64,000 nt of DNA from Lysinibacillus cavernae (GCF_009724685.1 NZ_WMEF01000010.1:111763-175762), one strand, 5' to 3'; numbered from the stretch's first letter, positions 54,028 to 63,839 are shown. The notes: generated by a model not told the origin, from the sequence alone. Made by a program: numbers and translations.

Positions 54028-54926
54028 CTCCTACGCCCAAAATAATTTGTTCCTATGACGCCAATAATAATGATGACACCACCTATAAAATGGTAAAAAC
54101 GGAAGGCTTCTTGTAAAAACAAAACGCCTGCAAGTATTGTAATGAGCGTAGCAAAATTACTGAAAACACTCATTTTGGAAGCTTCCAATTTAGATAATGC
54201 ATAATTTGATAAATAGGACGTACCAAGTGAAGATAAAATACCTAAATATAAAATGGCGATGACAAAATCAGCATGTTTAAATGGCTGATAAAATTCATTG
54301 AGTGTGCCATTCACCAAATGATGTCCAAGAGCCATTCCATTAAAAATGACAAATCCACACAATGTCATTGCATACGTTAAAATCAGTAATGAATATTGCT
54401 TTGTAAGTCTTCTTGCAAATACGTTATAAAGCGAAGCAGCAATAGCTGAAAGTAAAATAAATCCGCTGCCAATTATATTTCCTGTAGTAGCATTCACGCC
54501 ATTCATAAATAGCATGTAGATGACTCCAAGTACTGATAAACTAATGGAGACAAGCTGTCCTTTTGTAGCTTTTTCTTTTAAAATTACGCTTGCCAGTGCT
54601 AATGTAAAAATAGGGATGGTTGCTTGTATAATTCCCGCCTCTGATGAGGAGATTTTAGCAAGCCCAAGCACTTGAAAAGTAAAAAAAGCAATAGGGTACA
54701 AAATTGCTAACGGTAAAATTTTAAAAAAATCCTGTCTTTTGATTGTTAACTTATTTTGCGTAAATGCCATTAAAAGAGCAATACCAATGAGTGCAAAAGT
54801 AAAGCGATGTGCAAGTGTATCAATAGGGCTCGCAACAGTCAACGTAACTTTCACAAACATAAATGAGAGCCCAATGACAAAAGCATAAATGATCGCTGCT
54901 ATATAGGCCTTTCTTTTTTCTGTCAT
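54024..54926 (-). CDS. EamA-family drug/metabolite exporter
   Basis: 300 residues with ten membrane segments in two EamA halves (GLSFMFVKVTLTVASP; then SGFILLSAIAASLYNVFARR). Such proteins export amino acids, drugs or metabolites. Divergent from a MocR regulator across a 120-base gap, the usual layout for control of a transporter by its neighbour. Confidence 0.92.
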   Translation of the reverse strand: MTEKRKAYIAAIIYAFVIGLSFMFVKVTLTVASPIDTLAHRFTFALIGIALLMAFTQNKLTIKRQDFFKILPLAILYPIAFFTFQVLGLAKISSSEAGIIQATIPIFTLALASVILKEKATKGQLVSISLSVLGVIYMLFMNGVNATTGNIIGSGFILLSAIAASLYNVFARRLTKQYSLLILTYAMTLCGFVIFNGMALGHHLVNGTLNEFYQPFKHADFVIAILYLGILSSLGTSYLSNYALSKLEASKMSVFSNFATLITILAGVLFLQEAFRFYHFIGGVIIIIGVIGTNYFGRRR

Positions 54927-55010
54927 ACGATTGTACTCCTTCTTACATCATTCCCGGCCGGTATAGCTATCGTACTAAAAATAAGCAGAGATGGGCGATA
55001 TTAAAAAAAC

Positions 55011-55034
55011 GCATCTGTACCGATACAGATGCGC
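55011..55034 (-). terminator. hairpin with minus-strand T run in the EamA/MocR gap
   Basis: CGCATCTGTA and TACAGATGCG flank a CCGA loop. On the minus strand seven T follow, as in an intrinsic terminator, while on the plus strand it sits six bases before the MocR ribosome-binding site. Confidence 0.6.
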
Positions 55035-55046
55035 TGGAGGTTGTAT

Positions 55047-56384
55047 ATGCTTAAATATGAATGGATTTACTCTCAACTCTTGGCTCAAATACAAACAGGT
55101 GCTTTACAATCCGGTTCAAAGCTACCGTCTATCCGCCAATTAACACAGCAATTTTCTTGCAGTAAAAGTACGATTTTAACCTCTTTAAAAAAACTTGAGG
55201 ATCAACATCTTATCTATGCCTTGCCTAAAAGCGGCTACTATGTCGTTGACCATCAACTACCTTACCAACCACAATTAAATGAATACATAGATTTTGCCAC
55301 ATCTTCACCTAGTTGGCATGCATTCCCTTACAAGGATTTTCAGCATTGTATCAACAAAGCTATCGATACATACCAAGCAGACCTATTTAGATATGGGACA
55401 CCAAAAGGCTTACCCTCTTTAATAACAGAAGCAAAAAAATTATTAACAAATTATCAACTGTTCACAAAAGAAGAAAATATTTTCATTACTTCTGGCGTCC
55501 AACAATCCCTATCCTTGCTAAGTATTATGCCATTTCCAAATGGTCGCTCAACCATCTTAGTGGAACAACCTAGTTATCATTTGTATATGGATTATTTAAA
55601 AACCTATGGACTTCCCGCAATCGGCATCAAAAGAACATCGGATGGAATTGATTTACATGAATTAGAAAGCATTTTTAGCAAACATAACATAAAGTTTTTT
55701 TACACGATGCCGCGCCTGCACAATCCTCTAGGTACTTCTTATAGTAAAAAGGAAAAGGATGCTATCCGTAACCTTGCTTATAAATATGATGTTTACATAG
55801 TTGAAGATGATTATTTGGCAGATTTCGAACAAAACCATAAAATGGATCCATTATTTACAGATGACTCACAGGCACATGTTATTTATTTAAAAAGCTTTTC
55901 TAAAATTATGTTTCCCGGCTTACGAATCGGGCTTGCCGTTTTACCTGATGTCTTTATTGATACATTTCAGCAGTATAAAAATACCACTGATATTGATAGT
56001 TCGATGATTTCTCAGGCTGCATTAGAGCTCTATTTGAAAAGCGGTATGTTTGAACGTTATCAAAAGAAAGTCAGTGAGGCGTATGCAATACGTGCTAACA
56101 GACTCCAGCAAGCCATAACAACACATTTGGCAGAATATCAGGCATCTACAGAAGTCTGTATGCATAGCCATATCATTCTTCCAAAACAGGTCAATATCAA
56201 TAAGCTCATCCAGCATTTGACGCAACGAAATATTTTTCTAGATACAATTTATCGTAATTATTTAGACGAATTTTACTATGAACGGATATTAAAACTAAAT
56301 GTTTCGAATGTTGAAGAATCAAAAATTGACACTGGCATAAAGGAAATTGCGCAAGCCCTAAACAACCCTAATCATTACTTTTAA
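55047..56384 (+). CDS. MocR-type GntR/aminotransferase regulator
   Basis: 445 residues from the ATG at 55047 (TGGAGG). A GntR winged helix (SGSKLPSIRQLTQQFSCSKSTI) followed by a type I aminotransferase-like domain with PLP Lys in YLKSFSKIMFPGLRIG and an EDDYLADF Asp region. MocR proteins bind pyridoxal phosphate or amino compounds and control adjacent genes. The divergent EamA exporter is the likely target. Confidence 0.94.
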   Translation: MLKYEWIYSQLLAQIQTGALQSGSKLPSIRQLTQQFSCSKSTILTSLKKLEDQHLIYALPKSGYYVVDHQLPYQPQLNEYIDFATSSPSWHAFPYKDFQHCINKAIDTYQADLFRYGTPKGLPSLITEAKKLLTNYQLFTKEENIFITSGVQQSLSLLSIMPFPNGRSTILVEQPSYHLYMDYLKTYGLPAIGIKRTSDGIDLHELESIFSKHNIKFFYTMPRLHNPLGTSYSKKEKDAIRNLAYKYDVYIVEDDYLADFEQNHKMDPLFTDDSQAHVIYLKSFSKIMFPGLRIGLAVLPDVFIDTFQQYKNTTDIDSSMISQAALELYLKSGMFERYQKKVSEAYAIRANRLQQAITTHLAEYQASTEVCMHSHIILPKQVNINKLIQHLTQRNIFLDTIYRNYLDEFYYERILKLNVSNVEESKIDTGIKEIAQALNNPNHYF

Positions 56385-56458
56385 TTAATGGCATTCATGA
56401 AATCTTACCTTAAGTCATATATTTAGACATCATAAATTGGTTCAATAAGGAGGATTCA

Positions 56459-56701
56459 ATGCAATCTGAAAAATTGCGACTAAGGAAGATTCAGCGTCTT
56501 GCGTATGAAATCATGGATGAGATGCATAAAGAAAAAGACCGAAATGAAGTGCACAAGTTCATTCCAATCATTGATAATTTGTCGCGAGCAATTGGTGATT
56601 TAACGGATTCCGTTGGTAAATACTCATTGGATTATGTAGAAGAAAAAGTAAAAAATGCACATACACTTCTATTTAACAAAGAAAAAGTGGATATGTATTA
56701 A
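56459..56701 (+). CDS. small hydrophilic protein of unknown function
   Basis: 80 residues, strongly charged and helical (KLRLRKIQRLAYEIMDEMHKEKDRNE in content), with AAGGAGG before the ATG. No signal or membrane segment. Not recognised. Ends at a bidirectional terminator shared with the DUF1540 gene. Confidence 0.7.
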   Translation: MQSEKLRLRKIQRLAYEIMDEMHKEKDRNEVHKFIPIIDNLSRAIGDLTDSVGKYSLDYVEEKVKNAHTLLFNKEKVDMY

Positions 56702-56713
56702 TAAAGGCAGGGA

Positions 56714-56745
56714 AAAAGGGTAACCATATATATGGCTACCCTTTT
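56714..56745. terminator. bidirectional terminator
   Basis: AAAAGGGTA and TACCCTTTT outer arms with an inner CCATA/TATGG pair. Confidence 0.8.
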
Positions 56746-56749
56746 ATCA

Positions 56750-56908
56750 TTAATGCGTATCAGGTTCGAATGTTTTACAATCTGTTTCTTCACTGTTGGA
56801 AGCATGTTGCCCCTTTTGGCTGACAACATAAATTTTTTCTGCAGTACACTTGTTTCCAGAATCCCAAAATGTGCAGTTATTGACTTCACAAAGAATTTCT
56901 TGTGCCAT
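56750..56908 (-). CDS. DUF1540 small Cys-rich protein
   Basis: 52 residues from the ATG at 56908, after AGGAGGTG; longer in-frame readings lack a site. Four Cys in the DUF1540 order: CEVNNCTFWDSGNKCTAEKI and a late DCKTFEP. Probably binds a metal. Sporulation-linked in Clostridia and Bacilli; function unknown. Confidence 0.82.
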   Translation of the reverse strand: MAQEILCEVNNCTFWDSGNKCTAEKIYVVSQKGQHASNSEETDCKTFEPDTH

Positions 56909-57004
56909 CGTTATACACCTCCTCTTTGTTAGCTTTAACAAATTAGAGGTAATCAATACGTTGTTAAACAAAGTCTATCTACGACAAATTGAATAGCATG
57001 CCGT

Positions 57005-57904
57005 TTACAATGAATCCATACTAAAGTCTAGGTTTGTAGGTTGGCTCGGTAAACGTTCCTGCGATAACATATTGGTTGAGGGTACGTTGTCATCGACTTC
57101 TTCAAATCGAAAGCCATCTGCCCATACTTTACCCGAACCAATTAATAACACACCAAAATAAATGGAGTAACCTTCCTCAGGTACATCTAATACGATGGAA
57201 TAGTGATTCCATTCGGTAGTCCCTGTCACAGAACGTTGATCCATGTTATCAAATTGAATGGTGTCACCCGTACCATTATCAATACGCATCCAAGCACCAC
57301 ATTTTGTAGCATCAGCTGTCTTTAAATAGCATGACATTTTCAACCGCTTACCTTTATATTCAGCTGCTTGAAAGCCCTGCATCATCGTAGCAAATTGCCC
57401 ATTATTCCCTGATGCTATTGTGGAATATATAACACCCGAACGCTTTCCCGAATGAAATACCTTGTCATCTGTATGAAATTTATATAACTCTGGATTCGCA
57501 CCACTCAACATCCAACCACTAACATGTTCGTTTAACTCCATCATCTTTTCTTCCTCCATCATATTTAAAGATTGCATCAATTTTCGATACTTCCCTGGTG
57601 GCAAGGCGTAAACTTCTTTAAAAGCTCTTGTAAAAGCCTCTTGTGATTGAAACTGGAGTGTAAATGCAATCGTTAATATCGATGCATTGGAGTAAATCAA
57701 ATAACTTGCAGCCATAGCTAATCGGCGTATACGAATATATTCACCAATTGTAAGCCCTGTTTCTTGCTTAAAAATCCGACTTAGATGGTATTTCGAATAG
57801 CCAACATTAGTAGGAAGACACTCAAGTAAAATTTCTTCCGTCAATTGCCCCTCGATATAAGCAATAGTCCTTTGTGTTGCTTGACTATACTCCATGTTAC
57901 TCAC
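57005..57904 (-). CDS. AraC-family regulator with C-terminal effector domain
   Basis: 299 residues. Two HTH motifs at the N terminus (YSKYHLSRIFKQETGLTIGEYI; TLQFQSQEAFTRAFKEVYALPPGKYR in content) and a C-terminal beta-rich domain from about 145 (SGWMLSGANPELY, ..., KVWADGFRFEEV), the reverse of the usual AraC order. The last gene of the leftward locus that also encodes the esterase, the ABC system and the two-component system; possible local activator. Confidence 0.82.
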   Translation of the reverse strand: MSNMEYSQATQRTIAYIEGQLTEEILLECLPTNVGYSKYHLSRIFKQETGLTIGEYIRIRRLAMAASYLIYSNASILTIAFTLQFQSQEAFTRAFKEVYALPPGKYRKLMQSLNMMEEEKMMELNEHVSGWMLSGANPELYKFHTDDKVFHSGKRSGVIYSTIASGNNGQFATMMQGFQAAEYKGKRLKMSCYLKTADATKCGAWMRIDNGTGDTIQFDNMDQRSVTGTTEWNHYSIVLDVPEEGYSIYFGVLLIGSGKVWADGFRFEEVDDNVPSTNMLSQERLPSQPTNLDFSMDSL

Positions 57905-57963
57905 CTCATCTTTATCATATAGGAGAAGGAAAGAAATTTTTTGATGGAAGTTGCTAAATTTTC

Positions 57964-59229
57964 TTAATCAATTATTTTTGTTGACGTTGCTTCTTGCACA
58001 ACAATGAGACCGTCATATGCCTCAACAGGTGTCATATTAATGGTATACAGCATTTGTGTAAGCTTATACCACGGACGAAAATCATCGCCGATATTGCCCA
58101 TTCTTTGCTTTTTTGAAAGAATATTAGCCAGTTCTTCTGATTGATTGGCATTTTCAAAATCCACATAAAAGATATTGTCGTCAACTTCACTAAAGGCATC
58201 CACTAATGCATTATGATGTTCAATCGTATATTCCTTACGTTCACCAGAACCCGCATTTTGTGCTTGGAATGTATTTTTTACAAAGTCTGTCCCAATCGCA
58301 AAATATTGATCTTTATATTGCTCATTTAAATAATGCCCCATTGATTGATATCCTGCCATTGTAGCAGAAGTTTTTTCTATATGACCATTATGAGCAGACA
58401 TGAGTACTTTATCATGTCCTTGCGTTGCTTCGTATTCAACAATCCACTGTAAATTCTCAGCTAAATATTCATCCCGTAAATTCATATAGTTATCATCATT
58501 TAAAAATAATTGTGTACGCTGTTTCATAATTCGTGCGTATTGAACAGCAAAAGAATAGGCATCCTTTGATGATTTTTTCTCATATAACCCTTTGTTTGAC
58601 TGTAAATCTTTGATAATTTCATCAATCGTTTTATCAACTTCTAGTAGCTGTGTATTCGATAATTCTCTCATCGTTTTATTCGAAACATGCTCTAGCTGAT
58701 CCGTATATTTCTTAGCATTTTCACCATGTACATTTGCATAATAATCAAGCAATCCCTTTTTGCTATAATCATAGCGTTGCATATCATTTCCATAAAAATA
58801 TATTTTCTCTTGCTCACTGACTGTAAGGTTATATTCGTGCATCCATTGCACAAACTCTACCATTTGCTCGGTTTGATAGATGCCGTAATCCAGCGTTTTT
58901 ATAACCTCCTCTGCAGTGTTAACACCATTTAAAACAAACTGGTTAATTTGCTGGGCTCCACCAAAATCCCCTTCTAAAACAAAGACATGAACATTTTCAT
59001 TTTTGATCATCGCTTCAAACATATCCTTTTTTAATGTTTGAAACTCCTTATTTCCGTGTGTCGCTTCCCCAAAACCAATAATTTTTACATCATCAGGAAT
59101 ATTAATATCTTTTATTTCACTAATATATTGGGAGGCATCTTTCACAGCATCTCCCTGCCCACATCCAGCTAATACTACTAGTAGCATGCATGCTGTTACT
59201 AATCGTATGCTTCTTTTCATCTTTATCAT
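57964..59229 (-). CDS. erythromycin esterase-like lipoprotein
   Basis: 421 residues. A lipobox LAGC near residue 22, then the erythromycin-esterase fold: IIGFGEATHGNKEF, VFVLEGDFGGAQQ, MLSAHNGHIEK, and late GDDFRPWYKL. EreA/EreB hydrolyse the macrolide ring; most family members have other unknown substrates. Here the protein would be lipid-anchored outside the cell, unlike cytoplasmic Ere. Starts at 59229 because GGGAG is correctly spaced. Downstream of an ABC exporter. Confidence 0.85.
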   Translation of the reverse strand: MIKMKRSIRLVTACMLLVVLAGCGQGDAVKDASQYISEIKDINIPDDVKIIGFGEATHGNKEFQTLKKDMFEAMIKNENVHVFVLEGDFGGAQQINQFVLNGVNTAEEVIKTLDYGIYQTEQMVEFVQWMHEYNLTVSEQEKIYFYGNDMQRYDYSKKGLLDYYANVHGENAKKYTDQLEHVSNKTMRELSNTQLLEVDKTIDEIIKDLQSNKGLYEKKSSKDAYSFAVQYARIMKQRTQLFLNDDNYMNLRDEYLAENLQWIVEYEATQGHDKVLMSAHNGHIEKTSATMAGYQSMGHYLNEQYKDQYFAIGTDFVKNTFQAQNAGSGERKEYTIEHHNALVDAFSEVDDNIFYVDFENANQSEELANILSKKQRMGNIGDDFRPWYKLTQMLYTINMTPVEAYDGLIVVQEATSTKIID

Positions 59230-59247
59230 TTTAATTCTCCCTTAAGG

Positions 59248-59985
59248 TTAAATTGCTTTTCGTTGGAAATAATAGTAACCTCCAAGGAAAAACAGAATAA
59301 ATCCACCACCTACAACTGTTAACAATTGCTCCCACGGCACAAAGAATACATCGTCTGTATTGCCACCTATATACATCATAGAAAAAGGCTGTGCCCAAGG
59401 ATAATATGGGCCAATACGTTCAGAGTTCACCGCTAAAATAGATGGTAGCGTAAATATGACATTGACAGCAAAAGGAGCGGCAAAGCTTTTAAACATAATA
59501 GACATCCACAATTGCAAGGCCACTAAAGGCAGTGTTGCTACCCAGCCTCCAACAATACTTTTCCACACGATTTCCATTGGAAAAGGATCTGTGTAGCCCT
59601 TCAACATACCCACAGCAAAGACCGAGCCTAAATACAATATCTGCATCGCCATAACAAGCAGCGTGATTAATACATATTTGGCTACAAATACTTGCCCCCT
59701 CGTTACAGGTAGTGCTAAAAGCTGCTTCCATCCACCCGACTGATGTTCATACCTGCAAATGAGACTGGCAAAAACGCCAGTAATGAGCGGTAAAAACAAT
59801 AATGCGTACGTTAAATTCATCGAGAATAGGGCAATATACCATTCATTCATTTCAATCCCCTGCATATTGTCTTCTAAATTAGCTGAAAGGCCAATAAACA
59901 ACCCAATAATAGGTCCAGCCATAATAATCGGCACCATTTTCGATTTACGCAACTTGAACCACTCAGCTCGAAGTATAGTACTCAT
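59248..59985 (-). CDS. ABC-2 permease 2 (BcrB-like)
   Basis: 245 residues with six membrane segments and the ABC-2 starting motif LRAEWFKLRKSKM and HQSGGWKQLLALPVTRGQVF. Its start overlaps the stop of permease 1 by one base. Pairs with the sibling permease and the ATPase at 60692. Confidence 0.9.
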   Translation of the reverse strand: MSTILRAEWFKLRKSKMVPIIMAGPIIGLFIGLSANLEDNMQGIEMNEWYIALFSMNLTYALLFLPLITGVFASLICRYEHQSGGWKQLLALPVTRGQVFVAKYVLITLLVMAMQILYLGSVFAVGMLKGYTDPFPMEIVWKSIVGGWVATLPLVALQLWMSIMFKSFAAPFAVNVIFTLPSILAVNSERIGPYYPWAQPFSMMYIGGNTDDVFFVPWEQLLTVVGGGFILFFLGGYYYFQRKAI

Positions 59986-60695
59986 TATTTCACGTCCCTT
60001 CTTGCAAAATCGATCATGCCAGCAATATATAGTAAAATACCAGTACCTACGCCTAGCATGACATTGATCATCGGCTCATTCCATTGGTTCATCAATGAAG
60101 GCCATTTCCATATCATCCAATCAGGTAAAACATATGAGGAGTAGGCAAATATCACCCCGAAAATGCCTACTGTAATAGGAATCCCTTGATTATGACTAAC
60201 ACTGGCAATCCACAGTTGCAGTGCTAAAATCGGCAATGCTGCAAGCGCCGGAAAATAACTAAATTTGGCTAGCTCCAAGTAAGGTATCGTTTCTCCTAAA
60301 TTTAAAAATAACCCGTAACCTAGTGAAAAAATCATTAGTAGTGTCGAAGCCAAAAATAGTAAAATAGCCAACACTGTAAATTTAGATAAATATACGGTTA
60401 ATTTTGAGACAGGTAATGCGATTAGTTGCTTCCAAGCATTTGTCTCGTTTTCAATACTCGCGATGAACGACGTTAGAATAGCAATACCCAATACAATGGC
60501 CAGTGGTGTAAAAGAATGAACATTTAGTAAAAAATAGCCCCAGTCATCTTCACTTTGTTGTAAAAGATAATCTTTTCTTACTCCGTAATTGACCATTTGA
60601 AGTGCAACCACACCAAATGGACCTAAGAGCGTTAAAAACCATAAACCTTTGCGTTTAATCTTTAAGAAATCAGCAGTTAACAGCCTTCCCATCAT
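59985..60695 (-). CDS. ABC-2 permease 1 (BcrB-like)
   Basis: 236 residues, six membrane segments, with LLTADFLKIKRKG and ETNAWKQLIALPVSKLTVY as in its sibling. Overlaps the ATPase stop by four bases, so the three are translated as a unit. Confidence 0.9.
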   Translation of the reverse strand: MMGRLLTADFLKIKRKGLWFLTLLGPFGVVALQMVNYGVRKDYLLQQSEDDWGYFLLNVHSFTPLAIVLGIAILTSFIASIENETNAWKQLIALPVSKLTVYLSKFTVLAILLFLASTLLMIFSLGYGLFLNLGETIPYLELAKFSYFPALAALPILALQLWIASVSHNQGIPITVGIFGVIFAYSSYVLPDWMIWKWPSLMNQWNEPMINVMLGVGTGILLYIAGMIDFARRDVK

Positions 60696-61603
60696 ATCGC
60701 CTGCTCTCCTGTTGTCATTTGCAGGAAGATTTCCTCCAATGAGCGTTTCTCTTCTTCTACTCTGAATATAGAAATGCCTTCCTGTACAAGAACCTGGACT
60801 ATATGGGCTACCTTTTCATCCGAGCATTCCTCTAAGAAAATAACGCCATCTCGATAGTCTGCTTTAATGCCATTTGCTAAAAGTGAACGCCATCCTTTTT
60901 CGCTATTATTCACTTTAAATGTAACCTTTGGTTGTGCAAATTGACGCATCGCCTCAATAGAATCTTGGAAAATCAATTTCCCTTTAGAAACAATGCCTAC
61001 TTGTGTAGCCATTTGATCAATTTCTGATAATAAATGACTAGAAATAATAATGGTCATGCCATATTCCTTTGGCAGCCTTTTAATTAAATTTCGAATTTCA
61101 ATAATACCTGAAGGATCGAGACCATTCGTTGGCTCATCTAAAATGAGTAATTCAGGGTTGTGTAGTAGAGAAGCTGCAATACCAAGACGTTGCTTCATAC
61201 CCAGTGAAAAACCCTTTACTTTTTTATTGGCAGCTTCTTTCAAACGAACAATTTCGAGAACTTCATCGATTCGAGATTTTGATACGCCTAAAATTTTTCT
61301 TATTGCCTCCAAATTCTCGTATGCCGTTAAGTGCGGATAGTAGGAAGGGTTCTCTACTAATGAGCCAACATTGGCTAAGATTTGAATACGTTCCTTTGTA
61401 ATATCCTTTTGAAAAATTTTAATTGTACCGGATGATGGCTTCATTAAACCAAGAAGCATACGAATCGTAGTAGTTTTTCCTGCTCCATTCGGTCCTAAAA
61501 ATCCATATATTTCACCTTTGCGTATTTGTAAGTTCATATTTGAAACAGCTTGTTCTTTCCCAAAGCGTTTTGATAAATTTTGTGTTTGTACGATATATTC
61601 CAT
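60692..61603 (-). CDS. BcrA-type ABC transporter ATPase
   Basis: 303 residues from the ATG at 61603 (GAGGTGAGG). Walker A GPNGAGKTT, signature FSLGMKQRLG, Walker B LLILDEPTNGLD, and the BcrA-type C-terminal extension. Such exporters remove bacitracin, lantibiotics or other peptides from the membrane. Upstream is a two-component system that probably senses the same threat. Confidence 0.93.
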   Translation of the reverse strand: MEYIVQTQNLSKRFGKEQAVSNMNLQIRKGEIYGFLGPNGAGKTTTIRMLLGLMKPSSGTIKIFQKDITKERIQILANVGSLVENPSYYPHLTAYENLEAIRKILGVSKSRIDEVLEIVRLKEAANKKVKGFSLGMKQRLGIAASLLHNPELLILDEPTNGLDPSGIIEIRNLIKRLPKEYGMTIIISSHLLSEIDQMATQVGIVSKGKLIFQDSIEAMRQFAQPKVTFKVNNSEKGWRSLLANGIKADYRDGVIFLEECSDEKVAHIVQVLVQEGISIFRVEEEKRSLEEIFLQMTTGEQAI

Positions 61604-61697
61604 TGTCCTCACCTCTTTAACTATCATAAGAGCCGAAGTTTAAAAACAGGTAAGGACCAAGTTTAAATTTTGTTTAAAAAACATTTCAAACGCAAAA

Positions 61698-61732
61698 AAT
61701 CTGCGAGCTTTACTGTCCAAGCTTCGCAGATT
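61698..61732 (-). terminator. terminator after the histidine kinase gene
   Basis: AATCTGCGA and TCGCAGATT outer arms plus GCTT/AAGC inner pair, overlapping the kinase stop, with minus-strand T run. Reduces read-through into the ABC genes, so these need their own promoter. Confidence 0.75.
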
Positions 61733-63092
61733 GAATCACATTTTTTATGATGATTTTTGTGCCAGATGAATTTGAATTTATTTCCCATTCTAAGTGCATG
61801 CCCTTTACCATGATATCGACAATGGATAAGCCAATCCCTGCACCCTTCGCATTCGATTCGTTTTTCATTCCATTGCCATGATCCTCAATAATAAAAGCCA
61901 TATATCTTTCAGTTGACTCGGTTTTCACGCTTATAAATTTACCGCTATTAGCATGCCGCAGTATGTTTTGGAAGACATTATCGAAAATACGTCCCAACCA
62001 TAATGGGTCAACATGCCATTCATTGTGTTCAAAAGCTTGCAGTTCTATATCGATGGTAAAGCCCTCTCGTTCAAAAACTGGATACCATGTTGTTAGATGT
62101 TCCCGTACGAATCGAATAACATTGATGTTCTTGGGTTCTAATTTGTATTTGCTTGCCATGAGCAATGTGTAGGACATTAAATTTTCAATTAAAGCATCAA
62201 TATTCACTATGGATGTTTCCATTGCCTTCAAAGCCTGTTTACCTTCTCCTGATAAGGCTTCTTTACTAAGTGAATAGGATTGAGCTCTCACTTTTGTTAA
62301 AGGTGTTCGCAAATCATGTGATAAATTAGCAATCAGCTCTCGTCTTAGCTGTTCTTCTTTTTGTTGGCGCTGTTTACTCTCTCTTAGCTCGCAAACCATT
62401 CTATTAAAACTATGCTCCAATTGACCAATTTCGTCTTTCTTTTTCACATGAATCTCGATAGGTAGACCATCTACATCACGTATCTCCATAGCCTCTTGAA
62501 GATGTAAAAGTCTTTTTCGAATTCCTTTGAAAAATAAAAGCGAAACCACAATAAAAAATACAATGACGGCAATAACACCAAAAATTAAGAAATTACCATA
62601 GTTATTATAAACCTTCTTAAGTGGTGGATTAAATGCTTCCCTTGGTAGCTCTATTACGATAAAGCCATTTGACACATCATCACCTAAGAAAGCAATAACC
62701 GTAAAGGGATCACCTCCATAGCGCTCTTTTATAAACTTCGTTGTATATGCTGGAGTCCATTTTGTTGGCAACTGATTCTTAACATTCACAGTGTTCAATA
62801 AAGTTCCCTCTTCACTCACCCAGAACATAGAGGCTGTAGGGTATTGCGCTTGCCACTTTTGAAAAAGCTGAGCTATAGCATCATCTGTCGCATTATTTAT
62901 ACTTTTAGCCTGTGCATGCCATTGCTCCTCAATATCACTTTCCAATAGAACTTCATTTGAAAATTCCCCTGACCCTGTCTTGCTAATACCTAACATGAAC
63001 ATAGCAACACCAAGATAGGAAACTTGCACAATGGATATGGCTAATAGAATAATGAGTATATATTTCGCTAATAGCGATCGGAAAAAACTCAT
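61710..63092 (-). CDS. sensor histidine kinase
   Basis: 460 residues. Two membrane helices (about 8-30 and 165-190) flank an extracellular domain of some 130 residues. Then HAMP, a HisKA helix with LSHDLRTPLTK, and an ATPase domain with NVFQNILRH, EDHGNGM and GAGIGLSIV. The start overlaps the regulator stop by four bases. Stimulus unknown; a large external domain separates it from the small BceS-type kinases. Confidence 0.94.
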   Translation of the reverse strand: MSFFRSLLAKYILIILLAISIVQVSYLGVAMFMLGISKTGSGEFSNEVLLESDIEEQWHAQAKSINNATDDAIAQLFQKWQAQYPTASMFWVSEEGTLLNTVNVKNQLPTKWTPAYTTKFIKERYGGDPFTVIAFLGDDVSNGFIVIELPREAFNPPLKKVYNNYGNFLIFGVIAVIVFFIVVSLLFFKGIRKRLLHLQEAMEIRDVDGLPIEIHVKKKDEIGQLEHSFNRMVCELRESKQRQQKEEQLRRELIANLSHDLRTPLTKVRAQSYSLSKEALSGEGKQALKAMETSIVNIDALIENLMSYTLLMASKYKLEPKNINVIRFVREHLTTWYPVFEREGFTIDIELQAFEHNEWHVDPLWLGRIFDNVFQNILRHANSGKFISVKTESTERYMAFIIEDHGNGMKNESNAKGAGIGLSIVDIMVKGMHLEWEINSNSSGTKIIIKNVIQSAKLGQ

Positions 63093-63757
63093 AATTTCAC
63101 CCTATAGCCAATCCCTCGAATCGTTTCGATAATCGTAGGTTTTGCAGGATTTATTTCTATCTTTTCTCTTAAGTAACGAATATGAACCATCAATGTTTTA
63201 TCACCTTCTATATAACTCTCACCCCAAATACCCTCATAAAGCTGCTCCTTCGTTAAAATTTGATTGAGATGACGAATAAAATACTGCAATAGATAAAATT
63301 GTTTACCAGTTAAGAGGATTTCTTCTTCATTTAGCTTATTCATAATTCGCATATCTTTCGTATAAATTTTAAGATGCTGAAGTTCTAGTACATCATCATT
63401 TTTTTGATATCTTCTCAGTAATACTTCAAGTCTTGCAACTAGTTCATCAGGGTGGAAAGGCTTTGTTAAGTAATCATCAGCGAAATTTAGCCCTTCAATT
63501 TTATCTTCTACAGCTGTTCGTGCTGATAACATTAAAATTGGCAGGTCCTTATTTTCTCGCTTAATTCTTTTACCAATAGAAAAACCATCTAAACCAGGTA
63601 GCATCACATCTAATATGGCAATATCTTTTGAGGCAATGTGTTGCTCAAGGCCTTCCCCAGATTCTAACCATGTCACTTCATAACCTCTTTCTGTTAGATC
63701 CTTGTTTACCCATTGCCCAATTTCTCTTTCATCTTCTATGTACAAAATACGAATCAA
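63089..63757 (-). CDS. OmpR-family response regulator
   Basis: 222 residues from a TTG at 63757 (GGAGG with 7-base spacing). Receiver domain with phospho-Asp in IAILDVMLPG and Lys in FADDYLTKPF; OmpR winged helix at the C terminus (GDKTLMVHIRYLREKIE). Controls, with the kinase downstream, probably the ABC exporter locus. Confidence 0.95.
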   Translation of the reverse strand: MIRILYIEDEREIGQWVNKDLTERGYEVTWLESGEGLEQHIASKDIAILDVMLPGLDGFSIGKRIKRENKDLPILMLSARTAVEDKIEGLNFADDYLTKPFHPDELVARLEVLLRRYQKNDDVLELQHLKIYTKDMRIMNKLNEEEILLTGKQFYLLQYFIRHLNQILTKEQLYEGIWGESYIEGDKTLMVHIRYLREKIEINPAKPTIIETIRGIGYRVKL

Positions 63758-63809
63758 TGTTCACCCTCCTTGTTTATGACTAAAACTATCTTAAAATACC
63801 ATATTTTGC

Positions 63810-63839
63810 ATTATACCTTTAACTAGATTTTAAAAACAA
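63810..63839 (-). promoter_or_regulatory. promoter of the two-component operon
   Basis: On the minus strand TTGTTT (63834-63839), 18 bases, TATAAT (63810-63815). A perfect -10; start expected near 63803. Confidence 0.6.
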
